The notes under the pieces were generated by a model. It ran no database searches, was not told the DNA's origin, and saw only the letters and a program-made list of their open reading frames with translations. Shown here one piece after another: positions 1 through 6,789 of a DNA stretch of 18,625 bases; positions within the stretch are counted from its first letter, which is position 1, and every line of letters starts with the position of its first letter. The stretch lies in assembly GCA_025966295.1 (NCBI GenBank), contig JAOPVD010000260.1, positions 1-18,625 on the forward strand. Direction: 5' to 3'. Source of the stretch: Frankiales bacterium. Lineage in GTDB: Bacteria; Actinomycetota; Actinomycetes; Mycobacteriales; SCTD01. A program made the translations under genes and the position numbers.

Positions 1-2
1 TT

Positions 3-1172
3 GTCGCCACCAGCGCCCTGGGCATGGGGTTCGACAAGCCCGACCTCGGGTTCGTGGTGCACCTGGGCGCGCCGGCGTCCCCGATCGCCTACTACCAGCA
101 GGTCGGACGTGCCGGCCGTGGCGTCGAGCGCGCCTTCGTGGTCCTGCTGCCGGGCCAGGAGGACGAGGCGATCTGGGCCTACTTCGCATCCCTGGCCTTC
201 CCGCCCGAGGAGCAGGTCCGCACCGTCCTGGCCAACCTGGAGGGCGTGACGCTGTCGACAGCGGCGCTGGAGCCGCGCGTCGAGCTCCGGCGCACCCGGC
301 TCGAGACGATGCTCAAGGTGCTCGACGTCGACGGCGCGGTGAAGCGGGTCCAGGGCGGCTGGACCGCGACCGGCCAGGACTGGTCCTACGACGCCGACCG
401 CTACGCCCGGGTCTCGGCAGACCGGGCCGCCGAGCAGCAGGCCATGCGCGACTACGCGACGACCGAGGGCTGCCGCATGCAGTTCCTGCGCGAGCAGCTC
501 GACGACCCCACCGCCGCACCCTGTGGTCGCTGCGACCGCTGCCTCGGCACCCCCCTGCCGACCGCCGTCTCCCCCGCTGCTCTCGACGCGGCCCGTGCTG
601 CCCTGGGGCGGCCCGGAGCGGTCGTCGAGCCGCGGGCGATGTGGCCGACCGGGCTGACCGAGGTCAAGGGCAAGATCCCGGCCGACGAGCGCGCCGCCGA
701 GGGCCGGGCGCTGGGCCGGCTGTCCGACCTCGGCTGGGGCAGCCGGCTGCGGGCGCTGCTCGCCGAGCCCGACCAGCCGGTGCCCGACGACGTCTTCGCC
801 GCGGTGGTGCAGGTCCTCGCCGGCTGGGGCTGGGAGCAGCGCCCGACGCAGGTGGTCGCGCTGCCCTCGACGAGCCGCCCGCAGCTGGTGGGCTCACTAG
901 CCGCCCGGCTGGCCCAGGTCGGCCGGTTGGCGCCGCTCGGCACGCTGGAGCTGGTGCGCCCGACGCAGGGCGGCCGGTCCAACAGCGCGCAGCGGCTGCG
1001 GGCCGTGAGCGGCGCGTTCGCGGTGCCGGAGGACTGGGCGCTGGACGGCGCCCCGGTGCTGCTCGTCGACGACCGGAGCGACACCGGCTGGACGCTCACC
1101 GAGGGGGCCCGGGTCCTGCGGCGGGCCGGCGCCGGACCGGTGCTCCCCCTCGTCCTCGCCGTGGACGGGTGA
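3..1172 (+). CDS. recQ: RecQ-family ATP-dependent DNA helicase with PRTase-like C-terminus (5' truncated)
   Basis: This is the C-terminal 389 residues of a 3'-5' DNA helicase involved in repair and recombination; the N-terminal ATPase lobe lies before the window. The visible part opens in helicase motif V (ATSALGMGFDKPD) and continues with motif VI (QQVGRAGRG), whose arginines contact ATP. A RecQ zinc-binding region follows, with Cys codons at 471, 522, 531 and 540. The last 150 or so residues are not the usual HRDC domain. They look like a type I phosphoribosyltransferase fold, with a PRPP-loop-like VLLVDDRSDTGWTLT at about 1054-1098. I recall similar tails in other actinobacterial RecQ proteins. 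Whether this one binds PRPP is unknown. The frame is open to the window edge, so the start cannot be given. The gene appears to end an upstream unit, because a new promoter-like element begins five bases after the stop. Confidence 0.93.
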   Translation, partial: VATSALGMGFDKPDLGFVVHLGAPASPIAYYQQVGRAGRGVERAFVVLLPGQEDEAIWAYFASLAFPPEEQVRTVLANLEGVTLSTAALEPRVELRRTRLETMLKVLDVDGAVKRVQGGWTATGQDWSYDADRYARVSADRAAEQQAMRDYATTEGCRMQFLREQLDDPTAAPCGRCDRCLGTPLPTAVSPAALDAARAALGRPGAVVEPRAMWPTGLTEVKGKIPADERAAEGRALGRLSDLGWGSRLRALLAEPDQPVPDDVFAAVVQVLAGWGWEQRPTQVVALPSTSRPQLVGSLAARLAQVGRLAPLGTLELVRPTQGGRSNSAQRLRAVSGAFAVPEDWALDGAPVLLVDDRSDTGWTLTEGARVLRRAGAGPVLPLVLAVDG

Positions 1173-1177
1173 GTCGT

Positions 1178-1183
1178 TAGAGT
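1178..1183 (+). promoter_or_regulatory. -10 element TAGAGT of a probable leaderless promoter
   Basis: TAGAGT fits the actinobacterial -10 pattern TANNNT. Exactly six bases separate it from the ATG at 1190, so transcription would begin at or next to the start codon. No ribosome-binding site lies between them, and no clear -35 box is visible. The same layout occurs before three other genes in this window. Confidence 0.6.
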
Positions 1184-1189
1184 GCCCGC

Positions 1190-1381
1190 ATGGAGAGCAG
1201 GAGCAACACCGTCTTGATCGTCGTCGCCTTCCTGGCGATGCTGGCCTTCGGTGCCATCACGTACTACACCGTCGAGGTCGCGGGCGGCACCGGGATCAGC
1301 CCGGAGTACAGCAACACGCCCAACGGCGTCGTCCCCGGTCCGCCCGGCCTCGCCCCGACGTCGGCTGGCCAGGGGCACTAG
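1190..1381 (+). CDS. Small single-span membrane protein, 63 aa, unknown function
   Basis: I do not recognise a family. The protein has a short polar N-terminus (MESRSNT), one hydrophobic segment at about residues 8-27 (VLIVVAFLAMLAFGAITYYTV), and a glycine/proline-rich tail of about 35 residues that probably lies outside the membrane. The ATG is chosen because a TAGAGT -10 element lies six bases upstream. Codon third positions are almost all G or C, which supports real coding. It sits between recQ and a DsbA-like gene and ends before a GC-rich hairpin at 1391-1406. It could be a small accessory subunit or a stress-related membrane peptide; the sequence does not tell. Confidence 0.65.
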   Translation: MESRSNTVLIVVAFLAMLAFGAITYYTVEVAGGTGISPEYSNTPNGVVPGPPGLAPTSAGQGH

Positions 1382-1390
1382 GCGGGAATC

Positions 1391-1406
1391 CCGGGGCCCT
1401 CCCCGG
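1391..1406 (+). terminator. Weak GC hairpin after the 63-aa membrane protein
   Basis: CCGGGG, loop CCCT, CCCCGG gives a perfect 6-bp GC stem ten bases after the stop. It is followed only by TCGTT, not a run of T. It could be a weak terminator or pause site, or chance in GC-rich DNA. Confidence 0.3.
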
Positions 1407-1421
1407 TCGTTGCACCTGCAC

Positions 1422-2117
1422 ATGAAGGTCGAGATCTGGTCCGACGTCGTGTGCCCCTGGTGCTACATCGGCAAGCGCCGCTTCGAGCAGGCGCTGGCGC
1501 GCTTCCCGCACCCCGTCGAGGTGGAGTGGAAGAGCTTCGAGCTCGACCCGCACGCTGTCGCCGCCACCGCCACCGCCGGCTCCTACGCCGAGCGCCTGGC
1601 CGCGAAGTACGGCCGCACCGTGCCGCAGGCCCAGCAGATGCTGGATGACATGACCGAGACCGCAGCCGCCGAGGGCCTGGACTTCCACTTCGACAAGGCC
1701 CAGGCCGGCAGCACCTTCGACGCCCATCGGCTGCTGCACCTGGCCCGCGAGCGCGGCGTCCAGGACGCCGTCAAGGAGCGCCTGGTCCGGGCCTACTTCA
1801 CCGAGGGCGTGGCCGTGCACGACCACGAGGCGCTGGTGGAGGTCGTGGCCGAGGCCGGCCTCGACGCCGCCGAGGCCCGCGCGGTCCTCGCCGGCGACCG
1901 CTACGCCGCCGAGGTGCGCCACGACGTGGCCGAGGCCGGCGAGCTCGGCATCAGCGGCGTCCCGTTCTTCGTCATCGACCGCCGGTACGGCGTCTCCGGC
2001 GCGCAGTCGCCGGACGCCCTGCTGGGCGCCCTGCAGCAGGCCTGGGAGTCGCAGTCCCCGCTGACGCTGGTGCAGGGCGACGGGGTCGCCTGCGAGGGCG
2101 ACGCCTGCGCGGTCTGA
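1422..2117 (+). CDS. DsbA-family (FrnE-like) thiol oxidoreductase, 231 aa
   Basis: This is a cytoplasmic disulfide oxidoreductase or isomerase of the DsbA/FrnE group; it has no signal peptide. The thioredoxin-type active site CPWC is at residues 11-14 (SDVVCPWCYIGKRRFE), typical of FrnE. An inserted helical domain in the middle and the cis-Pro region GISGVPFFVIDRRYGVSGAQ near residues 180-198 complete the fold. The length is normal for the family. Two extra cysteines near the C-terminus (VACEGDACAV) could form a second redox pair, which FrnE proteins sometimes carry. The ATG at 1422 fits the family N-terminus (MKVEIWSDVVCPWC); the upstream in-frame extension is arginine-rich and is rejected. 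No strong Shine-Dalgarno sequence is visible. The protein probably helps handle oxidative thiol stress; its substrate is unknown. Confidence 0.92.
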   Translation: MKVEIWSDVVCPWCYIGKRRFEQALARFPHPVEVEWKSFELDPHAVAATATAGSYAERLAAKYGRTVPQAQQMLDDMTETAAAEGLDFHFDKAQAGSTFDAHRLLHLARERGVQDAVKERLVRAYFTEGVAVHDHEALVEVVAEAGLDAAEARAVLAGDRYAAEVRHDVAEAGELGISGVPFFVIDRRYGVSGAQSPDALLGALQQAWESQSPLTLVQGDGVACEGDACAV

Positions 2118-2139
2118 CCGCAGGCCGCACCATGAGAGC

Positions 2140-3243
2140 GTGCGCATGCCGAAACGGGCGCTCCACACGCTCCCGTACCTGCTGCTCGTCCTCGGCCTGC
2201 TGGTCGGGGTCGGGGGCTTCGTCGCGGCCTACCAGGACACCCCGGCCGGGCCCGGCAGCGCCCTCCCGACGCCGACCGCCACCCCGGTGGTCCGGGTCGC
2301 GGCGCTGCGGCACCGGGTGCCCGCGCACCTGCTGGTCCTGAGCCCCCGCCCGCTGACCGCCGGTCAGGAGCGGGCGCTGATCCGGGCGACCGGCGCCCGG
2401 GCGTCCCTGGTGGTGCGGGCCGGTACCGCGGCCATCGGCAAGGGCCGCACCACCGTCCTCGGCGTCGACGCCGGCAGCTTCCGGGCGTGGACGCCCAAGG
2501 GCACCGCCGAGAGCACCGCGGTATGGCAGGCGGTGGCCTCCGGCGCCGGCGCCGTGGCGCACGTCGTGGGCCGGGCCTTCGAGCTGCCGCTCGGCGGCGA
2601 GGTGCAGGCCAAGGCCGCGCACCCGGTGACCCTGCCGGTCGGGGCCTTCGCCACCACCGCGCTGCCCGGCGTCGGGCTGGTGGTGAGCACCGCCCGCAGC
2701 GCCGAACTCGGCCTGCAGCCCCGTACCGGGCTGCTCCTGTCGGTGCCCCAGCGGCCGTCCGAGGCGAGCGCCACCCGCGCCCGGGCGGTCGCGAAGGGGC
2801 TGGCGGTCAGCGCGGTGCAGTACGAGCGGCAGCGGGTGGTGCGCGCCGGCTGGGTGGTCCCGGCCGTCGGCCCGGTCAGCTCCGGCTTCGGGCTGCGGCT
2901 GCACCCGCTCAAGCGGGTGGTGCTGTTCCACGACGGGATCGACGTCGCCGCCCCGTACGGCGCCCCCGTGTACGCCATGAGCGACGGCGTGGTGCTGTAC
3001 GCGGGCCCGGCCCGCGGGTACGGGACCGAGGTGGTGCTCAGCCACAAGGGCGGCGTCACCACCGTCTACGGCCACCTCAGCCGGGTCCTGGTCAGCAGCG
3101 GGGCGGTGAAGGCGGGGCAGCCCATCGCGCTGGTCGGGAACGAGGGCGAGTCCACCGGCCCGCACCTGCACGCCGAGGTCCGGGTGGACGACCGGCCGGT
3201 CGACCCGATCGGCTGGCTGCGGGCGCACGGGGTGCGGATCTGA
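2140..3243 (+). CDS. Membrane-anchored M23 (LytM) peptidase with FtsX/MacB-like ectodomain
   Basis: This is a probable cell-wall endopeptidase of 367 residues. A single N-terminal membrane segment lies at about residues 11-30 (LPYLLLVLGLLVGVGGFVAA). The C-terminal M23 domain keeps all the zinc-site motifs: H264xxxD268 in HDGIDVAAP, H312 in YGHLS, and H342-L-H344 in GPHLHAEV. An active enzyme is therefore expected. The middle part (about residues 50-225) does not look like a coiled coil or LysM. It resembles the periplasmic core of FtsX/MacB-type permeases (VLGVDAGSFRAWTP, then AESTAVWQAVASG). The start may be GTG 2140 or ATG 2146; neither has a good ribosome-binding site. A DnaA-box-like array starts directly after the stop, and the next genes also act on the envelope. 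Confidence 0.9.
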   Translation: MRMPKRALHTLPYLLLVLGLLVGVGGFVAAYQDTPAGPGSALPTPTATPVVRVAALRHRVPAHLLVLSPRPLTAGQERALIRATGARASLVVRAGTAAIGKGRTTVLGVDAGSFRAWTPKGTAESTAVWQAVASGAGAVAHVVGRAFELPLGGEVQAKAAHPVTLPVGAFATTALPGVGLVVSTARSAELGLQPRTGLLLSVPQRPSEASATRARAVAKGLAVSAVQYERQRVVRAGWVVPAVGPVSSGFGLRLHPLKRVVLFHDGIDVAAPYGAPVYAMSDGVVLYAGPARGYGTEVVLSHKGGVTTVYGHLSRVLVSSGAVKAGQPIALVGNEGESTGPHLHAEVRVDDRPVDPIGWLRAHGVRI

Positions 3244-3307
3244 CTGTCCACAGCCTGTGGACAGAGCGGTGGACAAGCGGTGGACAGCCGTCCAGCGCTG
3301 TGGATGG
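3244..3307 (+). promoter_or_regulatory. Cluster of five DnaA-box-like 9-mers
   Basis: Compared with the actinobacterial box TTGTCCACA (reverse TGTGGACAA), the region holds CTGTCCACA at 3244-3252 (8/9), TGTGGACAG at 3256-3264 (8/9), GGTGGACAA at 3268-3276 (8/9) and GGTGGACAG at 3279-3287 (7/9). TGTGGATGG at 3299-3307 matches TGTGGATAA at 7/9. The last four share one orientation, and the first three of those are spaced 12 and 11 bp apart, about one helical turn. The first two form a perfect inverted repeat (9-bp arms, loop GCC) right after the M23 stop, which could instead act as a terminator hairpin. The neighbouring genes do not suggest a replication origin. A DnaA-titration or DnaA-regulated site is inferred. 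Confidence 0.5.
3265..3286 (+). repeat. Perfect tandem repeat of an 11-mer (2 copies)
   Basis: AGCGGTGGACA occurs twice in direct succession at 3265-3275 and 3276-3286. Each copy contains the TGGACA core shared by the DnaA-box-like sites around it. Confidence 0.85.
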
Positions 3308-3443
3308 CGGCAACCGACTGCCCTGCCCCGCTGGGGCGCATCTCACACGCCTGGCGGCACTGCGTTCAGGCAGCAGCCGCGCGTTGCTGGCAGAATGCCG
3401 GGCGCATCGTCGCTGGGGCGCTGCGAGACGGGGGAGGTGCGCG

Positions 3444-5222
3444 GTGCCACGTGCACGCGCCTCCACGGCCGCCGACAGCCCCTCCGTGCTCATCATCTCG
3501 GCCGCCATGGGCGCCGGGCACGACGGCGTGGCCTACGAGCTCCAGCGCCGCTTGCACGCCCGCGGGGCGGCGGCGGAGGTCTACGACTACCTCGAGATGC
3601 TGCCCGGCCGGATGGGGCCGTTCTACCGCACCGTCTACCAGGGCCAGCTGAAGTACGCCCCGGGCTCCTACGAGTGGCTCTACGGGAAGATGGACCGCGG
3701 CGTCATCGCCCCGGTCGCGCACCGGCTCGGCCAGATGGGCAAGCGCAAACTCCGCCGGCTCGCCCGCGACTACGACCTGGTCGTCTCCACCTACCCGCTG
3801 GGCTGCCAGGCCACCGGCGCGCTGCGGGCCAAGGGCAAGCTGGCCATCCCGGCAGTCGGCTTCCTCACCGACGTCGACGTGCACGGCCTGTGGCTGCACC
3901 CCGGCATCGACCGCAACCTCACCGTCTGGCACGGCAGCGCCGCCGAGGCGATCAACCGGGTCGGCGTGCCGTCGCACGCGGTCGGTCCGGTGCTGCCGGA
4001 CGCCTTCCTCGAGCCGGCGTCCGAGGTGGAGCGCAAGGAGGGCCGGGAGCTGCTCGGCCTCGACGAGGACGCCACGATCGTGCTGGTCGTCGCCGGCTCC
4101 TGGGGCGTCGGCGACATCGGCGGCACGGCCCGCGCCATCCGCGACGCCGGGGTCGGCACCCCCGTGGTGCTCTGCGGGCACAACGACGACCTGGTGGCCG
4201 AGCTGGACCGGGAGGACGGCGTCATCGCCCTCGGGTGGACCCGGGAGGTCCGCCGGCTGCTGGCCGCCGCCGACGTCCTGGTCCACAACGCGGGAGGGCT
4301 GTCCTGCCTCGAGGGCTTCGCCGTGGGCGTGCCCGTCATCGGCTTCGCCTGCCTGCCGGGTCACGGCCACCGCAACTCCCTCGCGATGAAGGAGGCCGGC
4401 GTCGCGGCCGACGCCACCACCACCGAGGAGCTGATCGCCGAGATCCGCCGGCTGGGCCGCAGCGACGCCGGCGCCGCGATGGTGCAGCGCGCCCGCGCGC
4501 TGTTCCTGTCCGACCCCACCGACGAGCTGCTGGAGCTGGCCCGGTCCTGGGTGACCGTGCCGGTCCGCAGCGCCGCCCGCACCTGGACCGCCCGGCTGGC
4601 CGCGGTGACCGTCGCCGTGCCGGTCACCCTGGGCGCGCTGTCGTTCGGGGTGGCCCAGGCCGGCGTCCACGGCGGCTTCGGGGTCGCCGAGGGCAAGGAC
4701 GCCGTGTACGTCGCCGCGATCGTGGACCACCTCCAGGTCGCCGACGCGGCCGTCGTCGCCGCGCTGCGCACCCACCGGGTGTCCGCCGCGGTGGGCCCGG
4801 GCTCGGGTGCCCCCACCCCCACCGACGTGCGCGCCCTCCTCGGCGCCGGCGTGACGGTCGTCGGCACCGACCCGGGCGTCCGGTCCCGCAACCCCAGGCG
4901 CCTGCGGGACTCCATCAACGCCGCCGCCGCGGCCGTCGCGGCCGCGCAGGACGAGCGGCCCAAGGTCGTGTGCCTCAGGGCGCCCGGCATGGTCGAGCGG
5001 GTCGTCGCGTGGGACCACGACGTGCAGCTCGCCCTTCCGCACGTGGTCCTGACCGGCGGCCAGCCGCTGCCGACCGAGCTCAAGCCCGGCCAGCAGGTCG
5101 TCCTCGACGAGCGCGGGCGCACGTCCGCGCAGGTCTCGTCCGACCTGCGAGCCCTGACCGCGTTCATCGCCAGCCACGACCTGCCGGAGCAGCCGATGCG
5201 GGCGCTCTGGCGGACGAAGTGA
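3444..5222 (+). CDS. MGDG-synthase-like glycosyltransferase with TM segment and decayed NodB-like C-terminus
   Basis: The 592-residue protein starts with an MGDG_synth-type donor domain (about 14-180; SAAMGAGHDGVAYELQ). A GT28-like nucleotide-sugar domain follows (about 210-365; VVAGSWGVGDIGG, VLVHNAGGLSCLEGFAVG, PGHGHRNSLAMKEAG). It probably transfers a sugar to a lipid on the inner membrane face. A hydrophobic segment follows (about 377-405; LAAVTVAVPVTLGALSFGVA). The last 170 or so residues follow the secondary-structure pattern of a polysaccharide deacetylase, but every metal-binding residue is missing (see findings). GTG 3444 is chosen because GGGGAGG at 3431-3437 lies six bases upstream and the recognisable domain begins 13 codons later; the much longer upstream frame is arginine-rich shadow. 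The stop overlaps the next start (GTGA), so the two are translationally coupled. Acceptor and sugar cannot be deduced. Confidence 0.88.
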   Translation: MPRARASTAADSPSVLIISAAMGAGHDGVAYELQRRLHARGAAAEVYDYLEMLPGRMGPFYRTVYQGQLKYAPGSYEWLYGKMDRGVIAPVAHRLGQMGKRKLRRLARDYDLVVSTYPLGCQATGALRAKGKLAIPAVGFLTDVDVHGLWLHPGIDRNLTVWHGSAAEAINRVGVPSHAVGPVLPDAFLEPASEVERKEGRELLGLDEDATIVLVVAGSWGVGDIGGTARAIRDAGVGTPVVLCGHNDDLVAELDREDGVIALGWTREVRRLLAAADVLVHNAGGLSCLEGFAVGVPVIGFACLPGHGHRNSLAMKEAGVAADATTTEELIAEIRRLGRSDAGAAMVQRARALFLSDPTDELLELARSWVTVPVRSAARTWTARLAAVTVAVPVTLGALSFGVAQAGVHGGFGVAEGKDAVYVAAIVDHLQVADAAVVAALRTHRVSAAVGPGSGAPTPTDVRALLGAGVTVVGTDPGVRSRNPRRLRDSINAAAAAVAAAQDERPKVVCLRAPGMVERVVAWDHDVQLALPHVVLTGGQPLPTELKPGQQVVLDERGRTSAQVSSDLRALTAFIASHDLPEQPMRALWRTK

Positions 5223-5938
5223 AGCTGGGCCGGCTGCTGCTGGCCGGCGGGGCCGCGGCCGCCGCCGTGCAGGCGGCACCGCTGGTGACGTTCCTGCCGG
5301 CAGGCAAGGGGCTGCTGCCCACCCTCAACGGCCGCGGCCGGGCCGGGCACGTGGCGCTGACCTTCGACGACGGCCCGGACGAGCAGAGCACCCCGCGCTT
5401 CGTGGCGCTGCTCGCCGAGCTGGACGTGACGGCCACCTTCTTCCTGCTGGGCCAGATGTGCGAGCGCTACCCGGCGATGGCGCGTCGCCTGGTCGACGCG
5501 GGGCACGAGGTCGCGGTGCACTCCTGGGACCACCGCAACCACCTGCGGCACCGGCCCGGCCGGCAGACCGCCGACCAGCTGGCCCGCACCGTCGACCTCA
5601 TCGAGGCGCAGTCCGGCGTGCGGCCGCGGTACTTCCGGCCGCCGTACGGCGCCCTGACCACCGCCGGGCTGGTGGCCGCCCGGGACCTCGGCCTGCAGAC
5701 CGTCCTGTGGACCGCCTGGGGCCAGGACTGGCAGCGCACCTGCACCCCGCATTCGGTGCTCGACGAGGTCACCACCGGCGTCGTCGCGGGCGGCACCGTG
5801 CTGCTCCACGACTCGGACTGCACCAGCGAGCCGGGCTCCTGGCGGGCCACCCTGGGCGCCGTCCCGCTGCTCGTCGACTGGTGTCGCGAGCGTGGTCTCG
5901 AGGTCGGCACCGTGGGAGCGCACGGCCTCGCCGCATGA
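5219..5938 (+). CDS. NodB-type polysaccharide deacetylase, membrane-anchored or secreted, 239 aa
   Basis: This is a carbohydrate esterase 4 enzyme that removes N- or O-acetyl groups from a surface glycan or peptidoglycan. All five family motifs are present: TFDDGPD (D50, D51), HSWDH (H101, H105), RPPYG (140-144), the DW near 170-171, and LLHDSD (H197). The metal triad D51-H101-H105 is intact, so an active enzyme is expected. The N-terminus (MKLGRLLLAGGAAAAAVQAA) is a signal sequence or anchor. GTG 5219 overlaps the previous stop by 4 bases, and the stop overlaps the next ATG by 4 bases. It lies directly after a glycosyltransferase that bears a decayed version of the same fold, so the two probably act on the same product. 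Confidence 0.93.
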   Translation: MKLGRLLLAGGAAAAAVQAAPLVTFLPAGKGLLPTLNGRGRAGHVALTFDDGPDEQSTPRFVALLAELDVTATFFLLGQMCERYPAMARRLVDAGHEVAVHSWDHRNHLRHRPGRQTADQLARTVDLIEAQSGVRPRYFRPPYGALTTAGLVAARDLGLQTVLWTAWGQDWQRTCTPHSVLDEVTTGVVAGGTVLLHDSDCTSEPGSWRATLGAVPLLVDWCRERGLEVGTVGAHGLAA

Positions 5939-6789
5939 GCACCGCCGCGGCGGTCGCCGCCGCGCTCGGCGGGGCCGCACTGTTCGGGCTCGCCGCCGCC
6001 GTCCAGCACCAGGAGGCGCGGGCGGTCGAGAGCTCGGTCTCCCCCGGCCTGCTCGTCACCCTCGCCAAGCGGCCGCTGTGGCTGCTCGGCATGGTGGCGG
6101 ACGTGGTCGCCGTGGGCCTGCAGGCGCTGGCGCTGGGCCTGGGATCGGTCTCGCTCGTCCAGACCCTGCTGGTCGCCGGCCTGCCGCTGGCGGCCGTGCT
6201 GTCCGCGCTGCTCCAGCACCGCCGGCTGCACCGGCACGAGGTCGTCGGCCTGCTGCTGTGCTCGACCGGCCTGGCGCTGCTCGGACCGGCCCTCACCTCG
6301 GCGCCGGCCACGCACGACCCGTCGCGCCGGGACGGGCTGGTCGCGGCGCTGGTCATCGCGGTCGTGGTGGTCCCCCTCCTGGCGCTGCGCGACCGGCGCC
6401 GCTTCGGCGGCCTGTTCGCCGGTGCCGCGGCCGGGACGGTCATCGGCGCCGGCGCGGTGCTGCTGGCGGTGGCGTCCGGCCGCTTCGGCGACTGGCCCGC
6501 ACTGTTCGGCTCCTGGGCGCTGTACGCCGCGGTGGCGGTCGGGCTGCTCGGCCTGCTGCTGGCGCAGGTCGCCTTCCAGACCGGGGAGATCGGGGCGCCG
6601 CTGGCCGCGCTGTCGGTCGTCGAGCCGGTCGTGGCCGTGGCCCTGGCGGCAGCGGTGCTGCACGAGCGGCTGCCGGCCTCCGCCGGCGCCCGCGTGGCCG
6701 CGCTGGCCGGCGCCCTCCTGGCGCTCGCGGGCGTCATCGCGCTGTGCCGGCCCGAGGAACGCCGCCCGGAAAAGACCGCCGCGGTCTAG
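5935..6789 (+). CDS. DMT (EamA/NIPA-like) family transporter, 284 aa
   Basis: This is an integral membrane protein with about nine or ten hydrophobic segments across its whole length (for example ALGGAALFGLAAAVQH, GMVADVVAVGLQALALGLG, LLVAGLPLAAVLSALL, LLALAGVIALC). The internal duplication and QHQEA motif after the first helix are typical of actinobacterial DMT-superfamily members. The ATG at 5935 overlaps the deacetylase stop (ATGA), making it the third gene of a coupled cassette. It could export or flip the product or substrate of the glycosyltransferase/deacetylase pair; this is inferred from position only. Its TAG stop shares the tetramer CTAG with the stop of the convergent 99-residue gene. 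Confidence 0.85.
   Translation: MSTAAAVAAALGGAALFGLAAAVQHQEARAVESSVSPGLLVTLAKRPLWLLGMVADVVAVGLQALALGLGSVSLVQTLLVAGLPLAAVLSALLQHRRLHRHEVVGLLLCSTGLALLGPALTSAPATHDPSRRDGLVAALVIAVVVVPLLALRDRRRFGGLFAGAAAGTVIGAGAVLLAVASGRFGDWPALFGSWALYAAVAVGLLGLLLAQVAFQTGEIGAPLAALSVVEPVVAVALAAAVLHERLPASAGARVAALAGALLALAGVIALCRPEERRPEKTAAV

Noticed and set aside
1161..1172. A separate GTG-start frame at the end of recQ
   Set aside because: It is only the last codons of the recQ frame; nothing separate is encoded.
1972..3276. Long open frame on the minus strand opposite the M23 gene
   Set aside because: It is very rich in Arg, Gly, Pro and Asp/His without any motif, as expected for the antisense of a GC-rich gene. 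The plus strand carries a clear M23 domain.
3325..3337. GCCCC-GCT-GGGGC hairpin in the gap after the M23 gene
   Set aside because: Only five base pairs, no following T-run, and such stems are common by chance at this GC content.
3366..5279. 637-codon minus-strand open frame opposite the glycosyltransferase
   Set aside because: Low-complexity GDDGH-type composition with no motif; it is the antisense shadow of a gene with clear domains.
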